The notes below the pieces were generated by a model that was not told the origin of the DNA, searched no databases, and was given only the letters and a program-made list of their open reading frames with translations. A stretch of DNA of 64,000 nt from Mycoplasmopsis gallinacea (GTDB lineage: Bacteria; Bacillota_I; Bacilli_A; Mycoplasmatales; Metamycoplasmataceae). A program made the position numbers and the translations under genes. Within the stretch, counting starts at the first letter, position 1, and each line of letters opens with the position of its first letter. The stretch is from the NCBI RefSeq assembly GCF_012220205.1, contig NZ_CP047225.1, positions 434,001-498,000 on the forward strand, in the 5' to 3' direction. Shown here piece after piece: positions 30,503 to 44,078 of this stretch.

Positions 30503-31393
30503 ATGAATTCTAAAAATAAAACATTTTCTCACGATATAAAATATGAAATTTTATCAAGCATCAAAAACGAAAAGGAAACTAAAGCTTTTTCGTTTGGTTT
30601 TTTATTAAGTAGTTACAAATTAATTGATAGCCAAATGGTGCTTAAAATTAATGATGATTTTATTTTAGATAAAGTAACCAAGTTTTTCAAAAAAAGCAAT
30701 ATTAGCTATGATAAATGAAAAAATTCTAAGACTATGATTAGTGTAAATAATTCATTTTTAAGCAATATTTATAATGAACAAAACGTTTATAATCCAGATT
30801 TTATAAACGAATTTCAAAACTACTTTACAAGTTTTTTTGCAGGTGTATTTGTAGCTTCAGGAAATGTTTCAGGACTTCATACAACTTCATATCACCTTGA
30901 TATTTCAACTAAAAACCCAGATTTTGCAAGTCACATTCAAGATAAACTTAACCAATATCAATTTGGTTTTAAGATTCTGCAAAGAAAAGATAAATACTTT
31001 TTATATATTAAGAAATTAGACAATATCTTAGAGTTTTTAGCAGCTATTGGTGCTCAAAAAGCTTGATTAAAAATGCAAGATATAAAAATTCAAAGAGACC
31101 TTGAAAACGTAGTTAATCGTATCAATAATATTGATATGAGCAACTTGCAAAAAATTGCAAAAAGTTCACTTAAGCATATTCAAAACATCAACTACATTTT
31201 TGAAAATAATCTTGAAGCTAATTTCAGTGAAAACGAACTTGTATTTTTTAGGTTAAAGCTAGAAAATCAGGGGTTTTCACTTTCTGATTTATCTAAAATT
31301 TTAGAAGTTGAGCATAACATTTTTATTACAAAAGGTGGCCTTGGGCACTGACTTAAAAAGCTAGAAAAAATAGTCAAAGAGCATCAAAAATAG
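30503..31393 (+). CDS. whiA: DNA-binding protein WhiA
   Basis: 296 residues with a LAGLIDADG-like N-terminal fold (NYFTSFFAGVFVASGNVSGLH, then SYHLDIST) and a C-terminal helix-turn-helix (SENELVFFRLKLENQGFSLS, then GGLGHWLKKLEKI). Trp codons at 30717, 31065 and 31350 (approximately) are TGA. In Gram-positive relatives WhiA affects cell division and development. In mycoplasmas it has been linked to ribosomal-protein gene control, consistent with its place just before infC-rpmI-rplT, though they are separate units. Confidence 0.88.
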
Positions 31394-31534
31394 CAAAAAA
31401 TTGCAATCAAAAATTATTTTTAAACATGCTAATAGAAAAGACAAAATTTAAATCAAAAATAGAGTTTTGATTCTTCATGTTTTATGTTAAAATAATAAAG
31501 CAATATATATTTATTATTTAATTGCAGAAAGTAG

Positions 31535-31640
31535 AATCACTTCTCACCTGATGACCATAGTCTTGGGTTTTGCTACAATTAAATGTATCTATTTTTTGGG
31601 TACTTTTTTGGTAGAGAAGTGGGGAACCACTTTTTTAAAT
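31535..31640 (+). promoter_or_regulatory. infC operon leader with attenuator (L20-type)
   Basis: CACTTCTC (31538-31545) can pair with GAGAAGTG (31614-31621). That pairing competes with the terminator hairpin AAGTGG-GGAA-CCACTTTTTT (31617-31636). This is the layout of L20-controlled leaders before infC-rpmI-rplT in Firmicutes. The upstream gap 31394-31534 holds a promoter-like TTGATT...TTAAAAT near 31470-31495. Confidence 0.7.
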
Positions 31641-31662
31641 TTTTATTATTAAGGAGTTTATT

Positions 31663-32265
31663 ATTCAACCAAAAGGAAAAAAACCAGTAGCTGAACATTA
31701 CGTTAATGAAGCAATACCTTTTAAACAAGTGTTCTTATTAGATTCGCAAGGACAAAAAGTAGGTGTTGTTAGAACAGCTGAAGCCATTGAAAAGGCTAAA
31801 AATGAAAAAATGGATTTAGTGCTAATTCAAGCAAATCCTAAACCAATTGCTCGTATTTTAGATTATGGAAAATTTAAATACGACCGTAAGAAAAAAGAGA
31901 AAGAAATCAAAGAAAAACAAACTAACATCCAAAACCGTGAAGTTAGACTTACACCAATGATTAGTGATAATGATCTTATGACTAAAAGTCGTAAAGCTCG
32001 TGAATTTCTTCTTAAAGGTGATCGTATTAAAGTTTCTCTTAAACTTAGAGGACGTGAAATTGGGAGAAAAGATTTAGGATTAGCAACATTAGACAAGTTC
32101 TATAAAACATTAGAAGATATTGCCGAAATTACAACTGAGGCAAAACTTGTTAATGAGCGTTTCCTTGACATGAATCTCCAACCTAATAAACAAAAAATTC
32201 AAAAATATTTAAAAGAAAAAGAACTTGAGAAAGAAACTCAAGTTACCAAAGAAGGAGAAAAATAA
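31663..32265 (+). CDS. infC: Translation initiation factor IF-3 (AUU start)
   Basis: 200 residues. The family N-terminus ([19 protein letters not shown]) continues well upstream of the first GTG at 31729, and no ATG lies there. ATT at 31663 is placed six bases after AAGGAG, so the start codon is AUU, as in many bacteria where IF-3 discriminates against its own start. The rest is typical: [28 protein letters not shown] and [14 protein letters not shown]. It overlaps rpmI by one base (TAATG). Confidence 0.92.
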   Translation: MQPKGKKPVAEHYVNEAIPFKQVFLLDSQGQKVGVVRTAEAIEKAKNEKMDLVLIQANPKPIARILDYGKFKYDRKKKEKEIKEKQTNIQNREVRLTPMISDNDLMTKSRKAREFLLKGDRIKVSLKLRGREIGRKDLGLATLDKFYKTLEDIAEITTEAKLVNERFLDMNLQPNKQKIQKYLKEKELEKETQVTKEGEK

Positions 32266-32453
32266 TGCCAAAAATGAAAACTAAAAGTGCGTTAAAAAAA
32301 CGTATTAAAGTTACAGGAACTGGTAAAGTTATGAGAGAACAAGCTTACCGTTCACATTTAGCACAAAATAAAACAACAAAACAAAAACGTCAAGCCCGTA
32401 AATCTGTATTAATGTCAAAAAGCGACCTTAAAAGATTTAAAGCAATGTTCTAA
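32265..32453 (+). CDS. rpmI: 50S ribosomal protein L35
   Basis: 62 residues, starting [21 protein letters not shown] basic, full-length L35. Its ATG overlaps the infC stop (TAATG), with GGAG upstream inside infC. Confidence 0.96.
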   Translation: MPKMKTKSALKKRIKVTGTGKVMREQAYRSHLAQNKTTKQKRQARKSVLMSKSDLKRFKAMF

Positions 32454-32525
32454 TTTGCTTGTTAATTTATTTTTTTAAAAATTATTAATTCTCATATATT
32501 AATTTAATTAAGAAAGGAAATAATT

Positions 32526-32876
32526 ATGGCAAGAGTTAAAGGTGGAACAGTTACAAGAGCAAGACGTAAAAAATGATTAAAATTAGCTAAAGGATACTTC
32601 GGTCACAAATCAATCGGTTACAAAGTTGCAAAACAAGCAGTTGTTAAATCATGAACATACGCTTTTAGAGACCGTAAACAAGTTAAAAGAAACTTCCGTA
32701 AATTATGAATCGCTCGTATCAATGCAGCTACAAGAGCTGAAGGAATGAGCTACTCAAGATTTATCTCAGGACTTAAAAGCGCTAACGTTGTTGTAAACCG
32801 TAAAATGCTTTCAGAATTAGCTATAAATGAGCCTAAAACATTCAAAGTTTTAGTTGAATTAGCTAAACAAGCTTAA
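32526..32876 (+). CDS. rplT: 50S ribosomal protein L20
   Basis: 116 residues, full length. [20 protein letters not shown] with TGA-encoded Trp at residue 17, then [15 protein letters not shown]. At least three TGA codons make it invisible to a standard-code scan. AAGAAAGGAAA precedes the ATG. L20 is the expected repressor of this operon through the leader. Confidence 0.96.
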
Positions 32877-32886
32877 TTTAATAATT

Positions 32887-32909
32887 AATGCAAACCTTAG
32901 GTTTGCATT
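32887..32909 (+). terminator. Terminator of infC-rpmI-rplT
   Basis: AATGCAAACC/GGTTTGCATT perfect 10-bp stem, TTA loop, followed by TTTAATTTT. Confidence 0.75.
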
Positions 32910-33000
32910 TTAATTTTCTGAAAGTTTCCTGAAAATGTGAAAAAAGTTCAAAAAAGTATTTTTTAAGGTGAAAAATGCATTTTTTGCTTATAATAATTCA

Positions 33001-33450
33001 ATGAAAAAACAAGAATATATTAGTTTATTAAACGAAGAAATTAACGTAAATTCATTACTTGCAAATTCAACTGCTTATATTAATGACACTGTTGAAAACC
33101 TTAATTGAGTTGGTTATTATTTAGCGGAAAATGAAACTTTATACTTGCACACTTTCCAAGGTAAAGTTGCTTGCTCAATTATTCCGTTTAACAAAGGAGT
33201 GTGTGGATATGCAGCTACTACTAAAGAAGTTGTAGTTGTACCAGATGTACACGAGTTCCCAGGACATATTTCATGTGATGCTAATAGCAAATCAGAGATA
33301 GTTCTTCCAATTATTGTTAATGGAAATTTATATGGAGTTTTAGATATTGATTCCCCAATCAAAGATCGTTTTGATGCTGAAATTACTGAGCAACTTAAAG
33401 AATTTGCAAAGTGAATTGAAACAAAAATTGAAAGTTTATTAAATAAATAA
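33001..33450 (+). CDS. msrC: Free methionine-(R)-sulfoxide reductase, GAF domain (fRMsr/MsrC)
   Basis: 149 residues, a single GAF fold. The three conserved cysteines of fRMsr are in place: VACSIIPFNKGVCGYAA (two) and EFPGHISCDANSKSEIVLP (one, catalytic). It reduces free methionine-R-sulfoxide with thioredoxin. TGA at 33107 and 33413 (approximately) encodes Trp. There is no strong Shine-Dalgarno, and the ATG follows TATAATAATTCA, so the message may be leaderless. Confidence 0.88.
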
Positions 33451-33460
33451 TTGATAAAAC

Positions 33461-33502
33461 AAAAACCGAATATACCTTATTTTTAGGTACATTCGGTTTT
33501 TT
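33461..33502. terminator. Terminator between msrC and the convergent peptidase-like gene
   Basis: AAAAACCGAAT...ATTCGGTTTTT stem with inner TACCT/AGGTA pairs. T's on both strands permit bidirectional use. Confidence 0.75.
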
Positions 33503-33520
33503 ATACTAGCAAGTGGGAAA
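33498..33520. repeat. Second copy of the 23-bp motif found at 16052-16074
   Basis: TTTTTATACTAGCAAGTGGG and the next three bases AAA are identical to 16052-16074. It abuts the stop codon of the peptidase-like gene. Confidence 0.75.
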
Positions 33521-34330
33521 CTAGAACTTTTTATAAAATGTATTAGGAGCTATAACAAATTTATGAAGCAATTTAAAATCTTCAATAAATTTTTCACCAT
33601 CTTTATAAAATTTAGCGCTATGTCCTTTGTCTTTGTGGATGTGGTGTAAAAGTTCATGTAAGATTGTATGTTCGATTAAATCTAGGTCAGAACAAATCAT
33701 AGAAATTGTGTATTGTATTAAGTTTTTTAAATATCAAGCTGAAGCAATAGTGTTACTTTTAGATTGAGGTAAAAGTTCATAAATCTCAAAGTCTACCGGT
33801 TTTAATGATAATTTATCTTCATATTTTGGTTGAATTTTTTTAATTACTTCAGCAAGTTGTTCTTTTAAGAAATTCATTAGAACAACTCTTCTTTTAATAA
33901 CTCTTTTTTCAAGAATTCTAGAGACAAAAAGAGTAATTTGGGCACTTGATATTTCAAATTTGTATTCTAAAGGGTTGGTAATTTCATCCTTAAATTCTCA
34001 CTTTAAAATATGTTTTTTACCTAAAAAGCAAATTTGTCCAGGGTTAGAAATTCATTCATTTTTTATTCCAGAAATATCTAAATTGTGTTTTATGTGATAA
34101 TCCAAATACTTATCTAGTTGTGGTTTAAAATATCAATTTTCAATTTTCTCCGCTTTTTCTAGTTGCAAATACTCCGAGAGACTTAATTTTATGTTAATAT
34201 CTTTTGGTTTCATATCTTGTTTGTCTCAAAAGTTATTTTCAGGGAAAATTTCAATTTTACGTTGCTCTGCTGATATTAATGGATATATTACAAAATTTAT
34301 CCCTTTATATTGATAAACAATTTCTTTCAT
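33521..34330 (-). CDS. YgjP/DUF45-like zinc metallopeptidase
   Basis: 269 residues in one frame only if about five TGA codons are read as Trp, so it is absent from a standard-code scan. The metal motif HELLHHIHKDKGH (about residues 228-240) gives HExxH plus a third His five residues on, as in YgjP/WLM-type peptidases. The first 150 residues show no motif I recognise. There is no signal peptide. The ATG at 34330 lacks a clear Shine-Dalgarno. Substrate and role are unknown. Neighbours are msrC (convergent) and the rpiR gene (same strand, about 380 nt upstream). Confidence 0.75.
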
Positions 34331-34709
34331 ATTGAATTATTATACTATAACGTACTTTGTAAAGATTGCATAGAAAATAAACATATTAAAAACCCAGAAA
34401 CTAAATTCTGGGTGATATTGAAATAAAAAAGGTTAAATTTTAACATTCAACGGAAGGAATTATTTTAAGCATATAAAAATGAAAATATTTTGCAATAAAT
34501 TAAATTTAAATTTTAAAGAAATGGAATTTATATATTAAATTGACAATGAATAAATGAGTTTTAAATTACAAGTTGAATGTTTGTAGGGTTACCTACTAAT
34601 AAAAATAATAATATAAAAAAATTGCGTTTTTTCAATAAAAATACGATTTATAAAAAATACTTATCATTGTAAAAAATTTTCAACAATCATAAGTTTAAAA
34701 TATATTTTT
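34331..34709. other. Gene-free gap between rpiR and the peptidase-like gene
   Basis: It contains one terminator hairpin for the minus strand, ACCCAGAA/TTCTGGGT (34392-34399 with 34406-34413) followed by TTTTTAAT on that strand. The rest is AT-rich sequence with no frame or repeat that I can support. Confidence 0.5.
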
Positions 34710-35525
34710 TTACTTTTTGTTTCAGTCATCAATCATCTTGATTCACTGAAGAGACATATCATTATAAGATGAACCTTTGAATTCTCTTACCCGATACATA
34801 ATGATGTCACAAATATATTGTTGCACAATTTTACTTGTTAAAGCATCATAACGTTTGTTTTGTTCTAAATTTTCATGAACTAAAACATGTTTATATTTAG
34901 CTGCAATACTTCTATTGCTTGTAATTACTAAATAAGGCATGTTGTAATGATCTACCTTATTGAGCAAGAATTGGAATTCATTTGTCAGTGCTGTTTTAGA
35001 AATCATAATCATGCAAGCACTATTAGGGCGCTTGGTCATTGTTGTTGCAATTGAAATTAAAAATAGATGGAAATCATCGCAAATAATAACTTCGATTTCT
35101 AATTTTTGTAAATTGTATCCAAGTTCCCTAGCAGCAATTGCGCTTGAACCAACACCAAATAAGTAAACTTTTTTGGTAGTTAAAATCTGATTAACAATGT
35201 AATCAATTTTTTTCATATCTAAGTTTTTAGAAGTGAGGTTAATTGCTGTCATGTAGTGATAAGCGATAATTTCGCTAATTGAAGATTTTTCTGAAAGCGA
35301 AACAGAATTTAAATATTTATACTTAACAAAGAATTGAATCTCTTTAAAAGACTTAAAACCTAGTTTTTTATACATTCTAGTAAGCACACCAGTTGAAATG
35401 TGGATTCTACTAGCGACTTCTTCGATAGATTTTTCATAAAAAAACTTTGTTTCACTATTCAAAAAATCCACAACTTTTCGTTCTGATTCAGTTAAACTCG
35501 CAAATTCATTGGTAAATAGTTTCAT
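34710..35525 (-). CDS. MurR/RpiR family transcriptional regulator
   Basis: 271 residues. N-terminal HTH_6 domain (SLTESERKVVDFLNSE, then SIEEVASRIHISTGVLTRMYK) and C-terminal SIS sugar-phosphate-binding domain (VYLFGVGSSAIAARELGYNL at about residues 118-137). The end lies beyond a TGA-encoded Trp at SLQW. Family members control sugar or amino-sugar use, and the ligand here is unknown. It starts 16 nt after the HNH nuclease gene, with a TATAAT in the gap, so it may be co-transcribed or have its own promoter. Confidence 0.85.
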
Positions 35526-35540
35526 ATTGTCTAAATTATA

Positions 35541-36783
35541 CTAATTTATAGGCAAATCTTGTTTTTTCTTCTTATAAAAATCATTTCGTTTCTGAATAAA
35601 TTTGATAATATCTTTGTTTAGTTTGTTTTTTGGTATTTTTAAGTAGTTTTTTTCGATGAAATCATTAACTTCACTATTGTATATTACTATTTCACCATCA
35701 TTATCATATGTAAATTCTGGTTTATCAAAACTTGAATGAGTTGTAGGATCCATATCAAATAGATTATCAATTGAATTTATTTCATTTAATAAAGTTTCCA
35801 CACGTTTTTCGGATAATATTTCATTTTTCGTGATACTTATATCTAATTGATCAAGTATTGAGATAATTTCTTTTCTAATAGCTTCTACAGGATATATGTG
35901 AGCCCTTTCAAATCTATTATTTTTTCATTCATTATGAAAAATTAATGGATTATGTTTGCTTACTAATTGTCTTTTCTTTAAAATTTCTTTATCTAATTTT
36001 TGTTGCAATTTAGTTCTTTCATTTACAAGAAATATGTTTTTGTAAAAGTCTTGAACACAAACTTTTATTTTTTCAGCTCTATTTTCATAGTCAGCTTCTT
36101 TAAATGAATTTAAAAGACTTTTGTATATATGAGCTTTTTTATCTTCCTCATCAACTTTTTGGATTATAAATTCAAATAGTGTTGTTTTCTCAATATACAA
36201 ATCATTTAAATCAGATTTTCATTTTTTATATCAATTAAAATAATTTCTAACACTTATTGCATCAATAATATTGCTTATAAAGTAATTTAATAGGTTATCA
36301 TCCTTTGAATCTATCATCATTTCAGCGCTTTTTGGAGTTTTTATTTTGCCTGCTGGGTTATAACCACTAAAAATTCCGGATATGCTATTAAAAGTAAATT
36401 TTCCAGATTGTTTGAAAAATCATTCATTAATAATTTTTATCTCTGTTTCTTCAAGTAAAATGACATTTTTAGATCTTTTTAATTCTCTTTTTTGTTGAAT
36501 AAAAGTTTTATGAATATTACTTTTTTGAAGTTCACCATTTAAGTAATTGAATAATTCATTTCTTCTTTTGAAAAGTGTTGTATTTTTCTCAAATCAACTA
36601 GGAGTAGAACAAAGATCAATGCTTGCGGTTTTGAACATAGGGTATCAAAAAACAATCATTTTGCTATCTTTATCTAAAAATAAGTTTAAGTCAAATGCAA
36701 ATTGAATTCCATTTTCTGCAAAATTAGATTTTATTGGTAGAACAATTCTTGAAATGCTAGATAAACCTAGTACTTGTAAATCT

Positions 36784-36791
<8 letters not shown>
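35541..36791 (-). CDS. Probable type II restriction endonuclease with HNH nuclease motif
   Basis: 416 residues when seven or so TGA codons are read as Trp. The C-terminal third carries an HNH-type pattern: RFERAHIYPVEAIRKE (His), DNLFDMDP (Asn), TTHSSFDKPEFTYDNDGEI (His). The N-terminal part has no motif I recognise. Its ATG lies inside the last codons of the cytosine methyltransferase gene (8-nt overlap), the classical layout of a restriction-modification pair. The recognition site is unknown. Because translation is coupled to the upstream gene, the frameshift there may also lower expression of this one. Confidence 0.75.
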
Positions 36792-37984
<1,193 letters not shown>

Positions 37985-38093
37985 AATATTTAAATTTTAA
38001 CGCGTCAAAATTTAATGTTCTTAAAATAACGTCTCTAAATTAGAGTACTAAGATATTTATTAATTATTTTCTATTAGTTTATAATTTAAAAAT

Positions 38094-40652
38094 ATGAATA
38101 AATTTACTAAATTTTTTGAAATAAAATCAACTGAAATGCGAATTGCTGAAAGAGCTTTAAAAAAGATCAATCAGCTTGAAAAACACGTAGTTGATATGAG
38201 TGATGAAGAACTTAAAAGTCAAACAGCATTTTTTAAGGATTTATTAGCTAAAGGCCACACTTTAGAAGAAATCAGAAATGATGTTTTTGCTGTTGCACGT
38301 GAAGCAACCAAACGGGTTTTAGGAAAAAGACCTTATGATGTGCAAATACTTGGAGGTCTTCTTTTAGATCAAGGTTCAGTAGCTGAAATGAAAACAGGGG
38401 AAGGAAAAACTATTACTTCGATAGCTCCTGTTTATTTAAACGCTTTAGAAGGAAAAGGTGCAATTGTTTCAACAGTTAATGAATACCTTACTGAACGTGA
38501 CGCTATGGAAATGGGTCAAGTGTTTAACTTCCTTGGGCTAACAGTAGGAATTAACAAAGCACAAATGGATCCAAATTCTAAAAGACAAGCTTATGCAGCG
38601 GACATTACATATTCAGTGCACTCAGAATTAGGTTTTGATTACCTTCGTGATAATATGGTTCAAAACATTAAAGAAAAAGTCCAAAGAGGGCTTAATTTCT
38701 GTCTTATTGATGAAGTGGATTCAATTTTAATTGACGAAGCTAAAACACCTCTTATTATCTCTGGAGGTGATTCTGAAGATATTTCAATGTATTTTTCAGC
38801 TGACCAATTTGTACGTACTTTAAAAAATGAAGATTACTTAATTGATGAAGAATCGAAAGCAATTACTTTAACTCACTCAGGGATTGAAAAAGCTAATAAT
38901 TTTTATCGTGTAGATAATATTTACCACATTGAAAACTCAGAAACTGTGCATCTTATTCAAAATGCTTTAAGAGCACATAAAGTTATGAAAATCGATGTTG
39001 AATACATTGTTAGAGAAGGGAAAATTGAACTTGTTGATGCTTTTACCGGAAGAATTATGGATGGTAGAAGTTATTCAGAAGGACTTCAACAAGCACTCCA
39101 AGCAAAGGAAATGGTTGAAATTGAGCCAGAAACTAAAACAATGGCAACTATTACTTACCAAAACTTCTTTAGGATGTTTAAAAAACTTTGTGGTATGACC
39201 GGAACTGGAAAAACTGAAGAGCAAGAATTTATTGACATTTACAACATCCGTGTTAATGTTGTGCCAACTAATAAACCAATTGCTCGGATTGATGAACCAG
39301 ATTCAATTTTCTTTAGCTATGAAGATAAGTGAAAAGCTGTTGTTGAAAAAATTAAGGAACTTTATGAAAAAGGTCAACCAGTTTTAGTAGGAACTGCTCA
39401 AATTGAAGATTCAGAAATTCTTCACAAAATGCTTTTTGACGCAAATATCCCACATACTGTGCTTAATGCAAAACAAAATGCTTCTGAAGCTGAAATTATT
39501 TCACACGCTGGTGAGGTCAAATCAGTTACAATTGCTACTAACATGGCTGGTCGTGGAACTGACATTAAACCTACTCCTGAAGCAATTAAATTAGGAGGAC
39601 TTTATGTTCTTGGAACTGATAAAGCTGAATCAAGAAGAATTGATAATCAGCTTCGTGGTCGTAGTGGTCGTCAAGGGGATGTTGGAACAAGTAAATTCTT
39701 TATTTCGCTTGATGATTCGTTAATGCAAAGATTCTCAAATTATGAAAGTTTTAAAGAAGCTTATTCAGATGAAGCTGGTAAAGAAATCACTAATAAAACT
39801 TTAAAAATGACATTTAATCAAGCGCAAAAGAAAATTGAAGGATTCAACTATGATTCACGTAAATCTGTGCTTAACTACGATGATGTTATTCGTCAACAAC
39901 GTGATTTAATTTATTCACAAAGAGACCTTATTTTGACAAGTGATGATGTGGATTTTATCATTAGAAGAATGATTTTATCTTCAGCTAAAGTTTTTGTTAA
40001 TAGACCTGAATTTTATACTGAATATGGAAACTTTAAATATGATGAACTTGCTAAATATTTAAATGAAAGAATTGGTAGAGTTTTAAATCATACTTTCTAT
40101 GAAGAAGAGCTTCATAAATATCACGATAAAGAACTTCCTGAATATATTTCACAAGTTATGCTTACTATTTTTGATCAATGAAAAGCAAACGCTTTAGAAA
40201 AATTATCAAATGAAGAAGTTGAAGCAATTTTAAGAAACACCATTTTAAGAATCTTAGATTCGAAATGACAAGTACATATTAACAGAATGGACAAACTTCG
40301 TTCTAATGTAAATTTAGTTCAATACTCACAAAAAAATCCGTACCAAATTTATACTGATGAAGGAACTAAAATTTTCGAAGCAATGATTGAATCAATTGCT
40401 TATCGAACAATCCTTGCGGTATTCGCTAACGAAATTGGTAGAAAATCATTAATTACAAAGGAAATGAGACTTGATCCAATTTTCCAACAAATTAATTCTT
40501 CAATGCCTTTTGATCCAACTAAAACAGTTGAGGAATTTGAAACTGAATTAATCGACTTATACAATTCAATTAAACGTAGAATGACTGAAATTGAAGAAGA
40601 AGCTAAAAATAAAGAGCAAAATGCTCCTGAAAATGAACAAAAACCTGAATAA
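38094..40652 (+). CDS. secA: Preprotein translocase ATPase SecA
   Basis: Motor of Sec-dependent export, 852 residues. NBD1 has Walker A MKTGEGKT (about 98-105) and DEVDSILIDEAKTPLIISG. The crosslinking domain and NBD2 follow, with GMTGTGKTEEQEF, NMAGRGTDI, and RGRSGRQGD. The C-terminal helical scaffold ends in a Glu/Asn-rich tail without the zinc-binding SecB site. TGA codons (e.g. 39330, 40180, 40267 approximately) are Trp. Its stop is followed immediately by the duplicated terminator hairpin and a MITE-like element. Confidence 0.96.
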
Positions 40653-40669
40653 CCAAGTTAAAGCTTGGT
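40652..40669. repeat. Left target-site duplicate (secA terminator hairpin)
   Basis: ACCAAGTTAAAGCTTGGT, a stem-loop with one wobble pair. It is repeated exactly at 41015-41032, and its first base is the last base of the secA stop. Confidence 0.85.
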
Positions 40670-41014
40670 GCTTGAGTGTAATCTCCAGTGCAACAAAAAT
40701 ACCGTTCCTAACGCAATAGAAATGGTATTTTTGTTGCTTTTTTTCTCTTTTGTTTGTTCTTTTCAACTTTCTGCCTTTTGAAAAATCTTTAATTTTTATA
40801 ATTTTTAATAAAAGCGAAATATTACTTAAATAAACACTGCTTTACCATTGTTTTTTAAATAAATTGCTTTTTTATTAATTATTTTTTCCTTTATAAAAAA
40901 CCACAAAAACCAAGGAAACAAAAACACAAGAAAAAAAGCGTGGCGTATAGCCATGCCTTTTTTTCTTGTGTTTTTGTTTCCTCCCCCGCGTTGCAATGCA
41001 ACTTACAATCGAGC
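40670..41014 (-). mobile_element. 345-bp MITE-like deletion derivative of the IS at 25547-26881
   Basis: It lies in inverted orientation relative to the full copy. Its first 30 bases (GCTTGAGTGTAATC...) are identical to the inward-read right end of the IS. Its other end (GCTCGATTGTAA...) matches the left end with about one mismatch in 28. The two subterminal hairpins are kept (40691-40736 and 40914-40981), and a possible inner remnant AAAACCACAAAAACC is seen. There is no transposase frame. It is flanked by an exact 18-bp hairpin duplication. Confidence 0.85.
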
Positions 41015-41040
41015 ACCAAGTTAAAGCTTGGTTATTTTTT
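41015..41040 (+). terminator. Right target-site duplicate, intact secA terminator
   Basis: The same 18-bp hairpin followed by TATTTTTT, i.e. the original T-run of the secA terminator. The gap from here to 41214 is AT-rich and contains only the promoter region of the dehydrogenase. Confidence 0.75.
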
Positions 41041-41214
41041 ACAAAAACACAAAAATTTTTTAATTTCATTGCACATTTTCATAAATTTTTTCTAAAAATA
41101 TAATGGTACTTCAAAAGTAATAAAATTATTATGTAGAAAAAATAAATTAACTAATTTAAAAAAGATTTTTCTATATTTTTTTAATATTTTTACTTTTTAG
41201 GAGATTTTTTAAAT

Positions 41215-42264
41215 ATGTCTAAAACAATGAAAGCTTTTGTGGTGCGTTCACCAAAAAATTGAAGCGTTGAGGAAGTTGCAATTCCTGAACCAAAAGAAAA
41301 AGAAGTTTTAATTAGAATGGAAACAAGTGGAATTTGTCATACAGATTTACATGCTTCAAATTTTGATTGATTAGTGGAACCTAAATACCCATTAATTCCA
41401 GGACACGAAGGAATTGGTATTGTTGAAAAATTAGGCCCAGGATGTACACACTTAAAAGTAGGAGACCGTGTTTGTTTAGCTTGATTACATGATGCTTGTG
41501 GTCACTGTGAATTTTGTCTTAGTGGAAAAGAAACACTTTGTCCAAACCAAAATATGTCAGCTTATACAAAAGATGGTTCGTTTGCTGAATATGCAATTGG
41601 ACATGAAGATTACGTAGGAGTTGTTCCTCAAAACTTAGATTTAATCAAAGGAGCACCAGTTGTTTGTGCTGGAGTTACAACTTACAAAGCTGTTAAACAA
41701 GCTAAATTACACCCTGGTGATTTTGTGGCTGTAATTGGAGTGGGAGGACTTGGTCAACTTGCAATCCAATATGCTAAAGCTATGGGTTACCGTCCAATTG
41801 GTATTGATTTAACTGATGAAAAAGTTGAATTAGCGCTTAAATCAGGTGCAGAATTTGCTTTCAATTCTAAAAAAGTTGATGCAGTTGCAGAAGTTATTAG
41901 AGTTACAGAGGGTGGAGCACACGGTGTTGTAAATACATCAGTTGCTACAGCAGCTGCTGTTCAAGGAATGGAAATGCTTCGTCGGGGAGGAAGACAAGTT
42001 CTTGTAGGACTTCCTGCAAAAGATAAACTTGGAAAAGATGAATTCCCGGTTTCTGTATTCTGAACAGTTCTTACAGAAAGAGAACTTGCTGGATCAATTG
42101 TTGGTACAAGAAAAGACTTAAAAGAAGCTCTTGATTATGCTGCTAGAGGACTTGTTGAATCAGAAGTAACACGCGTTGTTAAATTAGAAGAAGTTGCAGA
42201 TATTTTTGAAAAATTAGAAAAAGGTGAATTTATCGGTAGAGCAGTTATCGATTTCCGTAAATAA
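41215..42264 (+). CDS. Zinc-dependent alcohol dehydrogenase
   Basis: 349 residues, medium-chain dehydrogenase family (AdhP/AdhA type). Catalytic zinc ligands are in SGICHTD and PGHEGIG. The structural zinc site CGHCEFC...C is present. The Rossmann motif is [18 protein letters not shown]. It interconverts acetaldehyde and ethanol or similar with NAD(H). Its first 110 residues are broken by TGA codons under the standard code, so a naive scan starts it at 41554. AGGAG precedes ATG 41215. A strong terminator follows. Confidence 0.92.
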
Positions 42265-42276
42265 GTAATAACATTA

Positions 42277-42306
42277 AACCAAGGGCATTGCTCCCTTGGT
42301 TTTTTC
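42277..42306 (+). terminator. Terminator of the alcohol dehydrogenase gene
   Basis: AACCAAGGG/CCCTTGGTT perfect 9-bp stem, 7-nt loop, T-run. Confidence 0.85.
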
Positions 42307-42341
42307 TTTGTTAAAATGCAAAATTATGCTATGATTATTTC

Positions 42342-42400
42342 GAGCCGACATTGAGGTAAAATGCTTTAATGTTAACAGCCTTGAAAAAGGCTATTTTTTT
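42342..42400 (+). ncRNA. Short leader or small RNA upstream of the ABC-F gene
   Basis: A promoter TTGTTA-16-TATGAT (42308-42335) would start RNA near 42342. The RNA contains GAGG followed four bases later by a minimal frame ATG-CTT-TAA (42361-42369), an ACATT/AATGT pairing, and ends in AGCCTT-GAAA-AAGGCT plus T's (42377-42400). A first AGCC near 42343 could pair with the terminator's GGCT. It could be an attenuator for the ABC-F gene, but a second TATAAT at 42421 lies between, so it could equally be a separate RNA. Confidence 0.45.
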
Positions 42401-42461
42401 ATTTTTATTTTTAAATTTATTATAATTTATTAACTTTATAAGTTAAATTTACGGAGGATAT

Positions 42462-44077
<1,616 letters not shown>

Positions 44078-44078
<1 letters not shown>

